A DNA stretch of 64,000 nucleotides. It comes from Sinonovacula constricta. Its lineage: Eukaryota > Mollusca > Bivalvia > Cardiida > Solecurtidae. A program made the position numbers and the translations under genes. Below are positions 13,701-28,023 of the stretch, in pieces. How positions within the stretch are numbered: position 1 is the first letter of the stretch; every line of letters begins with the position of its first letter. The stretch is taken from the NCBI GenBank assembly GCA_007844125.1, contig CM017558.1:26617478-26681477 (forward strand), given 5' to 3'. Under the pieces are notes generated by a model, which searched no databases, had not been told where the DNA came from, and saw only the letters and a program-made list of their open reading frames with translations.

Positions 13701-16700
13701 TATTTTAAGGTCAATAGAGCCAATGACAAGGTCAATGTTATTATGTGTTCTTTCAGTTGAAAATAGTTTAATTAGCATATACTCATACATGATTAATCAT
13801 AGTATAAAGTGGTAAGGTAGATAAAGTTAAACTTATACTGATGACCCTGTCTGAGATAATACAAGACAGATAGAGGAACCTCATATTTCCTGTATTATGA
13901 ATGGTAATATTGTACATTGATTGCCATTACACTGGTTAACATGCTGATTTTCATTAATCTGGCAAGATTTTAAATTGTATACTTAGTGTATACGAACTTC
14001 AGTTAGAGTTAAAGCATCATATTTTGTTAGCAACACTTCGGTACTTTGTGCCAAAAGGGTTTTAATTGCAAATAATGCTTGTTGTTTTTTCTCTCTTTTG
14101 TTTTTAAATATATCCCACATATCTGATCAACAAATATGTATCATAAGATGGTAATAGTCAAAATCAGTAAATCTTAATAAAGTATCTTCTAGGTATTTAT
14201 AAGTACATTTGATCCATAAAGCCTTTTATTTCTAAACCTAATGATCTAATAAACCTAGATGGTCACCTCTCCTCTAATATCTCTTAAAGGCTTAGTGGCA
14301 GAAAAAAATGACTAAAGAAACTCATATGTATTCCCCTTATCTAAAGTATATCTAAAGAACAGAGGCAATCAGAGGAAGACACTTGTCATTTTAGAGCTTG
14401 TTTCTGCCAATATTTTAGTGACCTACATGTGAACATTGTTTTCAAAAGCAGACTAGATTATTAAATAAACTGGTGTTTTACTGGTTTCTCTTCAGATCTC
14501 TACCGTGCTGACAGGTTCTGATACACAAGGACAAAAGAAGGTGTTCAACTGTTCAGGTAGGGACAAATGACACATGCACCCCTCTTTCTTTTTTTGTTTC
14601 TTCCAATGATTTCAGGTAGTATGATTAATTTTCTGTTCTGGATGAATTTCATTCATATTATATTGCTAGATAACAAGTATTTTGGAGTTAGATCTATTGC
14701 TTGATCCTTTTGTAGATGCACAGTTTCCAGGTAATTTCTAGGCTACCACTTGTAAACACCTTGTGAAATATTTAATTAGTTAATTCCTTGGTCATGTGGG
14801 GTCAAACAAGTAGGTCACTAGGAAAAATCTTTAAAATAAACTTGTGAACACCATTGAGACCGTTTACTACCCACTCTTCACCAAGCTCAGTCAGAATGTT
14901 TGTCTGCCTGGAATCTTGGATTAGTTTGTGACTGGGTAAAAAACTCTTGTTATTTAACTTTACACAACTAATAGGTACCACATATTATTGACACATCATG
15001 GGCGGCATGATTTTTCTTACTTATGGCCCTTTGTTATATTTTTAACCAGGTTTTTTTCTGTAAAATCCTGTTGATTAGATTGGGGTATGACTTTGGACGG
15101 CTGGGTGGCAACATTTCAATAAGTTTTTAATCAAAGTTGTTTTTTCTCAGTAACCGTTCAAGGTAGAGCTTTGAAACTTAATATTGTTGTCGGACATCAC
15201 AGTAGCAATTATCAGGACAAGTTTCATAACCCCTGTCGCCAAAATTATGCCCCTTTTTCACTTAGAATTTTTGTCATTTAGTAAGTTTTTTGTCAAAGTT
15301 GTCTTTTCTCAGGAACCATTCAAGGTAGAGCTTTGAAACATAACTAGTTTTTTCACATCACAGAAGCAATTATCAGAACAAGTTTTATAACCCCTGATTC
15401 AATTTTGCCAAAATTATGCCCCTATTTTACTTAGAATTTTTGTTAATTTTTAGCTCACCTGAGCACAACGTGCTCAAGGGGAGCTTTTGTGATACCACTT
15501 CGTCCGTCAACCGTCGTTTGTCGTCAACATTTTAGCTTGTGAACATGCTAGAGGCCACAGTTTTTATCCAATCTTCATCAAACTTGGTCAGATGTTAGTC
15601 TACATGTACATGAAATCTTGGATGAGTTCATTATTGGGTCACCTGGGGTCAAAAGTAGGTCACCAGGTCAAAATTTAGGAAAACCTTGTGAACACACCAG
15701 AGACCACATTTATAGCCCAATCTTCACCAAACTTGGTCAGAATGTTTGTCTGTAAGAAATCTTAGATGAGTTCGTATCTGGGTCATGTGGGGTCAAAAAG
15801 TAGGTCACTAAGTCAAATCTGATAAAAAGCTTGTGAACACACTAGAGGCCATATTTATAGGCCAATCTTCATCAAACTTGGTCAGAATGTTTGTCTACAT
15901 GAAATCTTGGATGAGTTTGTAACTGGGTCACATGGGGTTAAAAAGTAGGTCACTAAGTCAAATCTGATAAAAAGCTTGTGAACACACTAGAGGCCATATT
16001 TATAGGCCAATCTCCATCAATCTTGGTCAGAATGTTTGTTTACATCAAACCTTGGATGAATTCATTATTGGGTCATGTGGGGTCAAAAAGTAGGTCACTA
16101 GGTAAAATCTTAGAAAAGGCTTGTGAACACACTAAAGGCCATATTTATAGGTTAATCTTCATCAAACTTGGCCAGAATGTTTATCTACATGAAATCTTTA
16201 ATGAGTTCGTTATTGAGTCCTGTGGGGTCAAAAAGTAGGTCACTAGGTCAAATTTTAGAAAAAAGCTTGTGAGCACACTACAGACCACATTTATTGCCCA
16301 ATCTTCACCAAACTTGATCAAAATGTTTGTCTGCATGAAATCTTGGATGCATTTCTAACTTAAGTCACATGGTTAAAAAAGTAGTTTACTAGGTCAAAGC
16401 TTAGAAAAAGCATGTGAACACACTAGAGATCACATTTATAGCCCAATCTTTACCAAACTTTGTCAGAATGTTTGTCTACATAAAATATTGGATGGTTTTG
16501 TAACTGGGTCACGTGGGGTCAAAAAGTAGGTCACTAGGTCAAATCTTAGAGAAAGCTTGTGAACACACTAGGGGCCACACTTATAGGCCAATCTTCATCA
16601 AACCTGATCAGAATGTTTGTCTGCATGAATTATTAGATGAGTTTATTATTGGTTCACATGGGGTCAATTAGTAGGTCACTAGGTCAAATCTTAGAATAAG

Positions 16701-19700
16701 CTTGTGAACACACTAGCGACCACATTTATAGCCCAATCTTCACCAAACTTGATCAGAATGTTGGTCTGAATAAAATCTTGGATGAGTTCATTGTTGGGTC
16801 ACTTGGGGTCAAAAAGTAGGTTGCTATGTCAAATCTTAGCAAAAGCTTGTGAACATACTAGAGGCCCCATTTATGGCCCAATCTTCACCAAACTTTGCCA
16901 GCATGTTTTCCAGTATGAAATCTTAACATATGTTTTGAAGTGAGTCATGTGGATTCAGTAGGTTACTTGGTAAAATTCTAGAAAATGTTATCAACCTAGT
17001 GGCCACACTTATGGTCCAGTCTTCACCAAAGATTTCTCAAATAACTCTTAATTACTTGATGTCAGATTTGCGCCTACTAAAAGCCTGTGTCATCACGTGA
17101 GCAATTAAGGGCCATCATGGCCCTCTTGTTTGTGAAAGTTGTCGTTTTCTCAGTTACCATTCAAGGTAGAGCTTTGATATTCAATACAGTTGTCTGACAT
17201 TACAGTAACAATTATCAGTACAAGTTTCATAACTCTTGGCTGCATTTTGTCATAGTTATGCCCCTTTTTCACTTAGCATTTTCATTAATTTTTTGTTTCA
17301 GTTGTCTTTTTCTCAGTAACCATTCATGTAAGAGCTTTGAAACCTAACTTTTCTTCACACAAGTGTTCATTTAATATGACGGAGTGCCTTGTCTAAGAAC
17401 CATGGCCCTACCTCAGGTCAAGGTCACACTTAAGAGTTCAAAGAGCATATTTATGCAAATGTATAGTTTCTGGAGCATAACTTTGCAAATAATGAAGGAT
17501 TTCATCGACATTACACAGAATTGTAAATCTAAACATAAACTGAAAACCTGGTTTCCTCGCGTGGTAACGTTTCTTGTTTGATATTTTGTAAGATAAATTG
17601 CTCATCAACCTTTGATCTGATGTTGATATAACTTTACATGACAGAGTAAGTATCAGTCCTTATTATTGCTTCACAAGCTCAACATGATCGACTTTATTTT
17701 AAATGAATTTATGGCACTTTTTGCTGGGGTTCTATGTGGCGTTGATTGCGACACTGTCCAGAGTTATGAGAAGGCTGAATTTTAGAAGCATGAAGGATTG
17801 ACCTGGCATGACCTTAAATATCCACAGTTAGTAAATGCCTGGTAAAAAGTAGTGTATGTACAGAAACAAAAGTGTATGTCGAAGGAGACTTGATGCGTCA
17901 ATTGTGTCAATGTTTTAAATGCTAAGAATAATATTATTATCTGTTTAAACTAGAAGTTCATGTGATTATATTGTGTAATGCTGTGCAGGAATATCACTCA
18001 GTGACTTGAGAAAAATTTAATGGTCAAAACGGGGAGCGAACGATTATTAGAATGCCTATGCATTATCTACTCGGCCAAGACATTTTCGATATCCCATGCA
18101 GGGCCTCAGGTTATGAAAAATATACCTAGAAAATATAAATCTTTTACACTATTCCTATTTTCAGGGTATAGTTTTAAAGTTTATGTCATTTTACATTCTT
18201 TTGTAATATTGCATTTTGCCATGTGCTGGCAAAGTGGTAGTAAATTGGCAAAATTTAAAAACATTTCAACAGTTTGTGGTATGTTGTATTAATTATCATG
18301 TAATGAAAAGTTACTTGAACATTGAGGTTAAAATGATAATGAATAAGATTTATCATTTTATTGTTTCAGTCTGTTTTTGGAGAATTGCATTTATGAATCA
18401 ATGGGTATGTCAAATATATTAGTCATGTCCACTATTTGACATTGAAATCATTTAATAATTTACAGATACGGTTAATGTTGTTGTGATTGTAGCCTACACT
18501 GTGACAGTTGAATGTTGCTGTGTTGCTGACGACACTCTGAGTGTTGGATGTGGCTGTGTTGCTGATGACACTCTGAGTGTTGAATGTTGCTGTGTTGCTG
18601 ACGACACTCTGAGTGTTGGATGTTGCTGTGTTGCTGACGACACTCTGAGTGTTGGATGTTGCTGTGTTGCAGACGACTGTGACATTTGACTGTTAATATG
18701 CTGCAGATGACACTGTGACAGTTGACTGTTAATATGCTGCAGATGACACTGTGACAGTTGACTGTTAATATGCTGCAGATGACACTGTGACAGTTGACTG
18801 TTAATATGCTGCAGATGACACTGTGACAGTTGACTGTTAATATGCTGCAGATGACACTGTGACAGTTGACTGTTAATATGCTGCAGATGAAAGATGACAC
18901 TGTGACAGTTGACTGTTAATATGTTGCAGATGACACTGTTACAGTTGACTGTTAATATGCTGCAGATGACACTGTGACAGTTGACTGTTAATATGCTGCA
19001 GATGACACTGTGACAGTTGACTGTTAATATGCTGCAGATGACACTGTGACAGTTGACTGTTAATATGCTGCAGATGACACTGTGACAGTTGACTGTTAAT
19101 ATGCTACAGATGACACTGTGACAGTTGACTGTTAATATGCTACAGATGACACTGTGACAGTTGACTGTTAATATGTTGCAGATGACACTGTGACAGTTGA
19201 CTGTTAATATGTTGCAGATGACACTGTGACAGTTGACTGTTAATATGTTGCAGATGACACTGTGACAGTTGACTGTTAATATGCTGCAGATGACACTGTG
19301 ACAGTTGACTGTTAATATGCTGCAGATGACACTGTGACAGTTGACTGTTAATATGCTGCAGATGACACTGTGACAGTTGACTGTTAATATGCTGCAGATG
19401 ACACTGTGACAGTTGACTGTTAATATGCTGCAGATGACACTGTGACAGTTGACTGTTAATATGCTGCAGATGACACTGTGACAGTTGACTGTTAATATGC
19501 TGCAGATGACACTGTGACAGTTGACTGTTAATATGCTGCAGATGACACTGTGACAGTTGACTGTTAATATGCTACAGATGACACTGTGACAGTTGACTGT
19601 TTATATGCTGCAGATGACACTGTGACAGTTGACTGTTAATATGCTGCAGATGACACTGTGACAGTTGACTGTTAATATGCTGCAGATGACACTGTGACAG

Positions 19701-22700
19701 TTGACTGTTAATATGCTGCAGATGACACTGTGACAGTTGACTGTTAATATGCTGCAGATGACACTGTGACAGTTGACTGTTAATATGCTGCAGATGACAC
19801 TGTGACAGTTGACTGTTAATATGCCGCAGATGACACTGTGACAGTTGACTGTTAATATGCTGCAGATGACACTGTGACAGTTGATTGTTAATATGCTGCA
19901 GATGTCACTGTGACAGTTGACTGTTAATATGTTGCAGATGACACTGTGACAGTTGACTGTTAATATGCTGCAGATGACACTGTGACAGTTGACTGTTAAT
20001 ATGCTGCAGATGACACTGTGACAGTTGACTGTTAATATGCTACAGATGACACTGTGACAGTTGACTGTTAATATGCTACAGATGACACTGTGACAGTTGA
20101 CTGTTAATATGTTGCAGATGACACTGTGACAGTTGACTGTTAATATGCTACAGATGACACTGTGACAGTTGACTGTTAATATGCTGCAGATGACACTGTG
20201 ACAGTTGACTGTTAATATGCTGCAGATGACACTGTGACAGTTGACTGTTAATATGCTGCAGATGACACTGTGACAGTTGACTGTTAATATGCTGCAGATG
20301 ACACTGTGACAGTTGACTGTTAATATGCTGCAGATGACACTGTGACAATTGACTGTTAATATGCTGCAGATGACACTGTGACAGTTGACTGTTAATATGC
20401 TGCAGATGACACTGTGACAGTTGACTGTTAATATGCTGCAGATGACACTGTGACAGTTGACTGTTAATATGTTGCAGATGACACTGTGACAGTTGACTGT
20501 AAATATGCTGCAGATGACACTGTGACAGTTGACTGTTAATATGCTGCAGATGACACTGTGACAGTTGACTGTTAATATGCGGCAGATGAAAGATGACACT
20601 GTGACAGTTGACTGTTAATATGCTGCAGATGACACTGTGACAGTTGACTGTTAATATGCTGCAGATGACACTGTGACAGTTGACTGTTAATATGCTGCAG
20701 ATGACACTGTGACAGTTGACTGTTTATATGCTGCAGATGACACTGTTACAGTTGACTGTTAATATGCTGCAGATGACACTGTGACAGTTGACTGTTAATA
20801 TGCTGCAGATGACACTGTGACAGTTGACTGTTAATATGCTGCAGATGACACTGTGACAGTTGACTGTTAATATGCTGCAGACGACACTGTGACTGTTGAC
20901 TGTTAATATGCTGCAGATGACACTGACAGTTGACTGTTAATATGCTGCAGATGACACTGTGACAGTTGACTGTTAATATGCTGCAGTTACACTGTGACAG
21001 TTGACTGTTAGTATGCTGCAGATGACACTGTGACAGTTGACTGTTAATATGCTACAAATGACACTGTGACAGTTGACTGTTAATATGCTGCAGATGACAC
21101 TGTGACGGTTGACTGTTAATATGCTGCAGTTACACTGTGACAGTTGACTGTTAGTATGCTGCAGATGACACTGTGACAGTTGACTGTTAATATGCTACAA
21201 ATGACACTGTGACAGTTGACTGTTAATATGCTGCAGATGACACTGTGACAGTTGACTGTTAATATGCTACAAATGACACTGTGACAGTTGACTGTTAATA
21301 TGCTGCAGATGACACTGTGACGGTTGACTGTTAATATGCTGCAGTTACACTGTGACAGTTGACTGTTAGTATGCTGCAGATGACACTGTGACGGTTGACT
21401 GTTAATATGCTGCAGTTACACTGTGACAGTTGACTGTTAGTATGCTGCAGATGACACTGTGACAGTTGACTGTTAATATGCTGCAGTTACACTGTGACAG
21501 TTGACTGTTAGTATGCTGCAGATGACACTGTGACGGTTGACTGTTAATATGCTGCAGTTACACTGTGACAGTTGACTGTTTGTATGCTGCAGATGACACT
21601 GTGACAGTTGACTGTTAATATGCTGCAGTTACACTGTGACAGTTGACTGTTAGTATGCTGCAGATGACACTGTGACAGTTGACTGTTAATATGCTACAAA
21701 TGACACTGTGACAGTTGACTGTTAATATGCTGCAGATGACACTGTGACGGTTGACTGTTAATATGCTGCAGTTACACTGTGACAGTTGACTGTTAGTATG
21801 CTGCAGATGACACTGTGACGGTTGACTGTTAATATGCTGCAGTTACACTGTGACAGTTGACTGTTAGTATGCTGCAGATGACACTGTGACAGTTGACTGT
21901 TTAAATGCTGCAGATGACACTGTGACAGTTGACTGTTAATATGCTGCAGTTACACTGTGACAGTTGACTGTTAATATGCTGCAGATAACACTGTGACAGT
22001 TGACTGTTAGTATGCTGCAGATGACACTGTGACAGTTGACTGTTAATATGCTACAGATGACACTGTGACAGTTGACTGTTAATATGCTGCAGTTACACTG
22101 TGACAGTTGACTTTTAGTATGCTGCAGATGACACTGTGACAGTTGACTGTTAATATGCTACAGATGACACTGTGACAGCTGACTGTTAATATGCTGCAGA
22201 TGACACTGTGACAGTTGACTGTTAATATGCTGCAGATGACACTGTGACAGTTGACCGTTAATATGCTGCAGATGACACTGTGACAGTTGACCGTTAATAT
22301 GCTGCAGATGAAAGATGACACTGTGACAGTTGACTGTAAATATGCTGCAGATGACACTGTGACAGTTGACTGTTAATATGCTGCAGATGACACTGTGACA
22401 GTTGACTGTTAATATGCTGCTGATGACACTGTGACAGTTGACTGTTAATATGCTTCAGATGAAAGATGACACTGTGACAGTTGACTGTTAATATGCTGCA
22501 GATGACACTGTGACAGTTGACTGTTACTATGCTGCAGATAACACTGTGACAGTTGACTGTTAATATGCTGCAGATGACACTGTGACAGTTGACTGTTAAT
22601 ATGCTGCAGATGACACTGTGACAATTGACTGTTAATATGCTGCAGATGACACTGTGACAGTTGACTGTTAATATGCTGCAGATGACACTGTGACAGTTGA

Positions 22701-25700
22701 CTGTTAATATGCTGCAGATGACACTGTGACAGTTGACTGTTAATATGTTGCAGATGACACTGTGACAAATGACTGTTAATATGTTGCAGATGGCACTGTG
22801 ACAGTTGACTGTTAATATGCTGCAGTTACACTGTGACAGTTGACTGTTAATATGCTGCAGATGAAAGATGACACTGTGACAGTTGACTGTAAATATGCTG
22901 CTGATGACCCTGTGACAGTTGACTGTTAATATGCTGCAGATGACACTGTGACAGTTGACTGTTAATATGCTGAAGATGACACTGTGACAGTTGACTGTTA
23001 ATATGCTGCAGATGAAAGATGACACTGTGACAGTTGACTGTTAATATGCTGCAGATGACACTGTGAGAGTTGACTGTTAATATGCTGCAGATGACACTGT
23101 GACAGTTGACTGTTAATATGCTGCAGATGACACTGTGACAGTTGAGTGTTAATATGCTGCAGATGACACTGTGACAGTTGACTGTTAATATGCTGCAGAT
23201 GACACTGTGACAGTTGAGTGTTAATATGCTGCAGATGACACTGTGACAGTTGACTGTTGATATGCTTCAGATGACACTGTGACAGTTGACTGTTAATATG
23301 CTGCAGATGACACTGTGACAGTTGACCGTTAATATGCTGCAGATGACACTGTGACAGTTGACTGTTAATATGCTGCAGATGACACTGTGACAGTTGACTG
23401 TTAATATGCTGCAGATGGCACTGTGACAGTTGACTGTTAATATGCTACAGATGACACTGTGACAGTTGACTGTTAATATGCTACAGATGACACTGTGACA
23501 GTTGACTGTTAATATGCTGCAGATGACACTGTGACAGTTGACCGTTAATATGCTGCAGATGACACTGTGACAGTTGACCGTTAATATGCTGCAGATGACA
23601 CTGTGACAGTTGACTGTTCATATGCTGCAGATGACACTGTGACAGTTGACTGTTCATATGCTGCAGATGACACTGTGACAGTTGACCGTTAATATGCTGC
23701 AGATGACACTGTGACAGTTGACTGTTCATATGCTGCAGATGACACTGTGACAATTGACTGTTAATATGCTGCAGATGACACTGTGACAATTGACTGTTAA
23801 TATGCTGCAGATGACACTGTGACAATTGACTGTTAATATGCTGCAGATGGCACTGTGACAGTTGACTGTTAATATGCTGCAGATGACACTGTGACAGTTG
23901 ACTGTTAATATGCTGCAGATGACACTGTGACAGTTGACTGTTAATATGCTGCAGATGACACTGTGACAGTTGACTGTAAATATGCTGCAGATGACACTGT
24001 GACAGTTGACTGTTAATATGCTGCAGATGACACTGTGACAGTTGACTGTTAATATGCTGCAGATGACATTGTGACAGTTGACTGTTAATATGCTGCAGAT
24101 GACACTGTGACAGTTGACTGTTAATATGCTGCAGATGACACTGTGACAGTTGACTGTTAATATGCTGCAGATGACACTGTGACAGTTGACTGTTAATATG
24201 CTGCAGATGACACTGTGACAGTTGACTGTTAATATGCTGCAGATGACACTGTGACAGTTGACTGTTAATATGCTGCAGATGACACTGTGACAGTTGACTG
24301 TTAATATGCTGCAGATGACACTGTGACGGTTGACTGTTAATATGCTGCAGATGACACTGTGACGGTTGACTGTTAATATGCTGCAGATGACACTGTGACA
24401 GTTGACTGTTAATATGCTGCAGATGACACTGTGACAGTTGACTGTTAATATGCTGCAGATGACACTGTGACAGTTGACTGTTAATATGCTGCAGATGACA
24501 CTGTGACAGTTGACTGTTAATATGCTGCAGATGACACTGTGACAGTTGACTGTTAATATGCTGCAGATGACACTGTGACAGTTGACTGTTTATATGCTGC
24601 AGATGACACTGTGACAGTTGACTGTTAATATGCTGCAGATGACACTGTGACAGTTGACTGTTAATATGCTGCAGATGACACTGTGACAGTTGACTGTTAA
24701 TATGCTGCAGATGAAAGATGACACTGTGACAGTTGACTGTTAATATGCTGCAGATGACACTGTGACAGTTGACTGTTAATATGCTGCAGATGACACTGTG
24801 ACAGTTGACTGTTAATATGCTGCAGATGACACTATGACAGTTGACTGTTAATATGCTGCAGATGAAAGATGACACTGTGACAGTTGACTGTTAATATGCT
24901 GCAGATGACACTGTGACAGTTGACTGTTATTATGCTGCAGATGACACTGTGACAGTTGACTGTTGCTGTAATGCAGATGACATTTCAACAGTTTAATGTT
25001 GCAGAAGACACTGTGAGAATTCAATGACAACACTATGACAGTTGAATGTTGCTGTGATGCAGATGATGTTGCTATGTTGTAGATGACATTGTGGTAGTTA
25101 AATGTTAAATGTCACAACATGATGACGGTAAGGTTGTATGTTCAGATTACACGTTTGCAGTTGTTTGTTGATGTGTTTCAGACAACACTGTGACGGTAGT
25201 ATGTTATTGTTTTTCAGACGACCTGCTAAAGGAGCTGTTAAAAGCCGGCAATGACTACACTGGCCCCCTGGTGGCTAATGCCTTTCTGGTACAGATTGGT
25301 CTGCTGAAGGTCAGGTTCATCATCCTTATCATCACCGTAATCATCATCATAATCAAAATTTTCATCTTTATGTGCTGTACAATCATGATCATCATACTAT
25401 GATTTTTAAAAAAGTTTTTTTCCTGGATCACAGGACAACCTGTCCAGTATTAGTTGGTCCAGTATTGATGTGTTCGTAACTGACAACAAAGCCTTTTTGC
25501 TCGATTTTATTGCATAAATTCTAAATTGATTTGTGATGCAGAGTGTGTTATTACTTTCAAGGAAATAATTATCATTATTATGCTCAGGGTCTTACGTTTT
25601 TAAATAAAAAAGCAGTGTGATTTCAAACATTAAACAAATTTCGCTTTGTGTAAATTAATCTTCTTTTCTGTTCCTGCTACTAGCATGCTTACACACCACA

Positions 25701-27992
25701 TGGTGCGATACCTGATTTATTGTGTTATAAAATTTTAAAAAATACCGCAACAACGTTCAAATTGCAGTTGTTTGAGGGACATATTTCTTATATTGTAGGA
25801 CAATTAAAGGTCATCTTTTTACTGTTTTATAGCCTCTCCATTTATAGTTCATGATTGCATGAGCAAACAGACATCCAAAGTAAATTGCTATGTTGTTCAC
25901 ATGGAAATAATGACCTAGTTATATGCAAATCAATTACTTTTTTGGACAAATAATGCATTAAATAAATGTATCCCCTTACTGCTTTTTTGTTTTTAGTGTT
26001 TAAACATGAAAATGTTTTTCACACTATGATGCAATTTATGGTCCAATTTAACACTGATATAATTTATAATACATCTGCAATCAAATCATCGGTAGTACTT
26101 TTAACATATTCTGCAAGTAAACATGAACTGCTTGATAACAAAAACCAGGTTGTTTCATCGGTAAGGCCATCAGATTTGCTCTCTTAATATTATTTGGGCT
26201 AGGAGCACCATTTCTAGTCCATATTAACAATAAAACAAAATATTTGTCAAGCTAATACATAACTCCTCAGCCCCTCACAGAGTGGTTTTAAGTTTTGGTT
26301 GGGGCAAGAACTTTAGTGTGGGGAGGTTTATCAGGGTATCGGTGCGATGTAACAGGAAAAAAAATCAATTTAAGGTATACATTGCTAATATTTGTTAATT
26401 TTCAGAAAATATTAACTATAATCTTTCCATAGGTATGAACATTAATTTATCTTTTAGACATATCGAATGCAATAGGCAGTGCTGTCAGACTTGTCTCCTT
26501 TCTGTTCTACAGCCAAGACCACCATTTATTGTGTATATTTAAATAATATGCTGTGGGGTGCCTGTGGCATAATGGTAGAGTCAGCAATTTTAAACTCCTG
26601 ACTGCTTAGACTCCCCCTGTGTTTGGGCAACGAACTTAATGTGGGAAGGTCTTCCAGCAGTTCTACCCAGACATTTGTCTGGGATCGTCCTCCACTAAAA
26701 CATCGATCTCAATAGCTCAAGCGGTAGAGCGTTGGCTTGCGGATCGGGAGGTCGGGAGTTCAAACCCTGGTGGGGGCAAACCAAAGACTTAAGTTTGTAG
26801 AAGTGGCTTCCCTCCTAATGCTCAGGGCTAAGGAGACAGCATTACGCCCGACTCGTCAGTGCCAGTATAATGGACCTGCGGGGTTCAGTCCATGGGCATC
26901 TCATGCCCCTGTGCTATCACGATAGAGATGTTGCTGCACAGTATCGACAAAAAAATGCAGGAAAATCTATCAAAACAGCTCTTATGATCATAATTGGTTG
27001 CTGCGATGTATCTCAAAACAAACTAAAATACATCTGCAATGACAAATTGGTAATATTTTTGCATATTCTAAAAGGACCTTTACCTCCATCGATATGAAAA
27101 TAAATTACTTTATTAGACAAAATATATAGAGAGAGAGGCCTGTCAGAATCATTCTCTTCAGCCAACCATCTATGAGTGTGGGGGTAGGTTTGATAATCAT
27201 TATTTGTCTAGGTTCAAACAAAAATTTTAAAAAATACTTGCAAGTGATAGGTCACTATCACATATTAGATGTTATAAAGTATAGAGCTTTGTCCTTCTAT
27301 TGATTCATAAATAAATTACTTTATTTGAAGACTAAAGAATAATAATACTTAGTTTTGTCAGACTTGTCCCCTTACTGTTTCTTCTGCTTAGGGCTGTCAT
27401 TTAAAGTCCACTCACCATCACTTTTAAGGCTAAGATCACCATTTTAGTCAATGTTGACACTAAAATTAAATATATTTACTTGCTCGAAATTGATACTAAT
27501 TTCACATTTTGTTAAGTTTGAAGTAAAATTGAAAAGACATTTCTTTAGTTGATCCTATTGTCTCCCAACGACTTAAGATGCTGTCCATATGTGATTGCCC
27601 TCGCTCTAGGATAGAGGAGGTGGGTCATGTCAACTGGTAACGAATTGCCACCTGGTAAACAGCATGAGTCACTTCATCCGCACAGTTCCTTCTTTGTCCC
27701 CTCTCCCACTTAGACCCCGTCACATCACCATACAGCTGTGGAAACAGTTGCCAAAGTACAATAAACATTCATGTCAGTTCAGTGATGTGGCAATTAGTGA
27801 CCGCAATTATGTAATACTGGCTCTACCCAGCTTCACTCTGTATTGTGTAATAAATACATTACATTTCACCACGATTTTTGCTATGTTCTATCTGAATAAC
27901 AAAAATGTAAACCTACAGACTTTAATTGTTTACTTAACACACTTAAAACTCACGAGTTTACAATTTTTAACCATTCTTTGTATATATTAATA

Positions 27993-28023
<31 letters not shown>

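Noticed and set aside
19601..20599. 332-codon minus-strand frame made of a 12-residue repeat
   Set aside because: It comes from a 36-bp satellite whose length is divisible by three. Two minus-strand frames are open at once, there is no promoter or splice context, and the unit varies without respect for codon position.
23481..24875. 464-codon minus-strand frame made of a 12-residue repeat
   Set aside because: Same cause as the 332-codon frame. The alternative frame in the same units is also open elsewhere, so open length is not evidence of coding.
18690..24965. CRISPR array from regular 36-bp repeats
   Set aside because: Units are contiguous with no unique spacers and no cas genes, and the surroundings are animal nuclear DNA.
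26713..26771. Functional tRNA gene
   Set aside because: A and B boxes are good but the acceptor stem does not pair and an unrelated SINE body follows.
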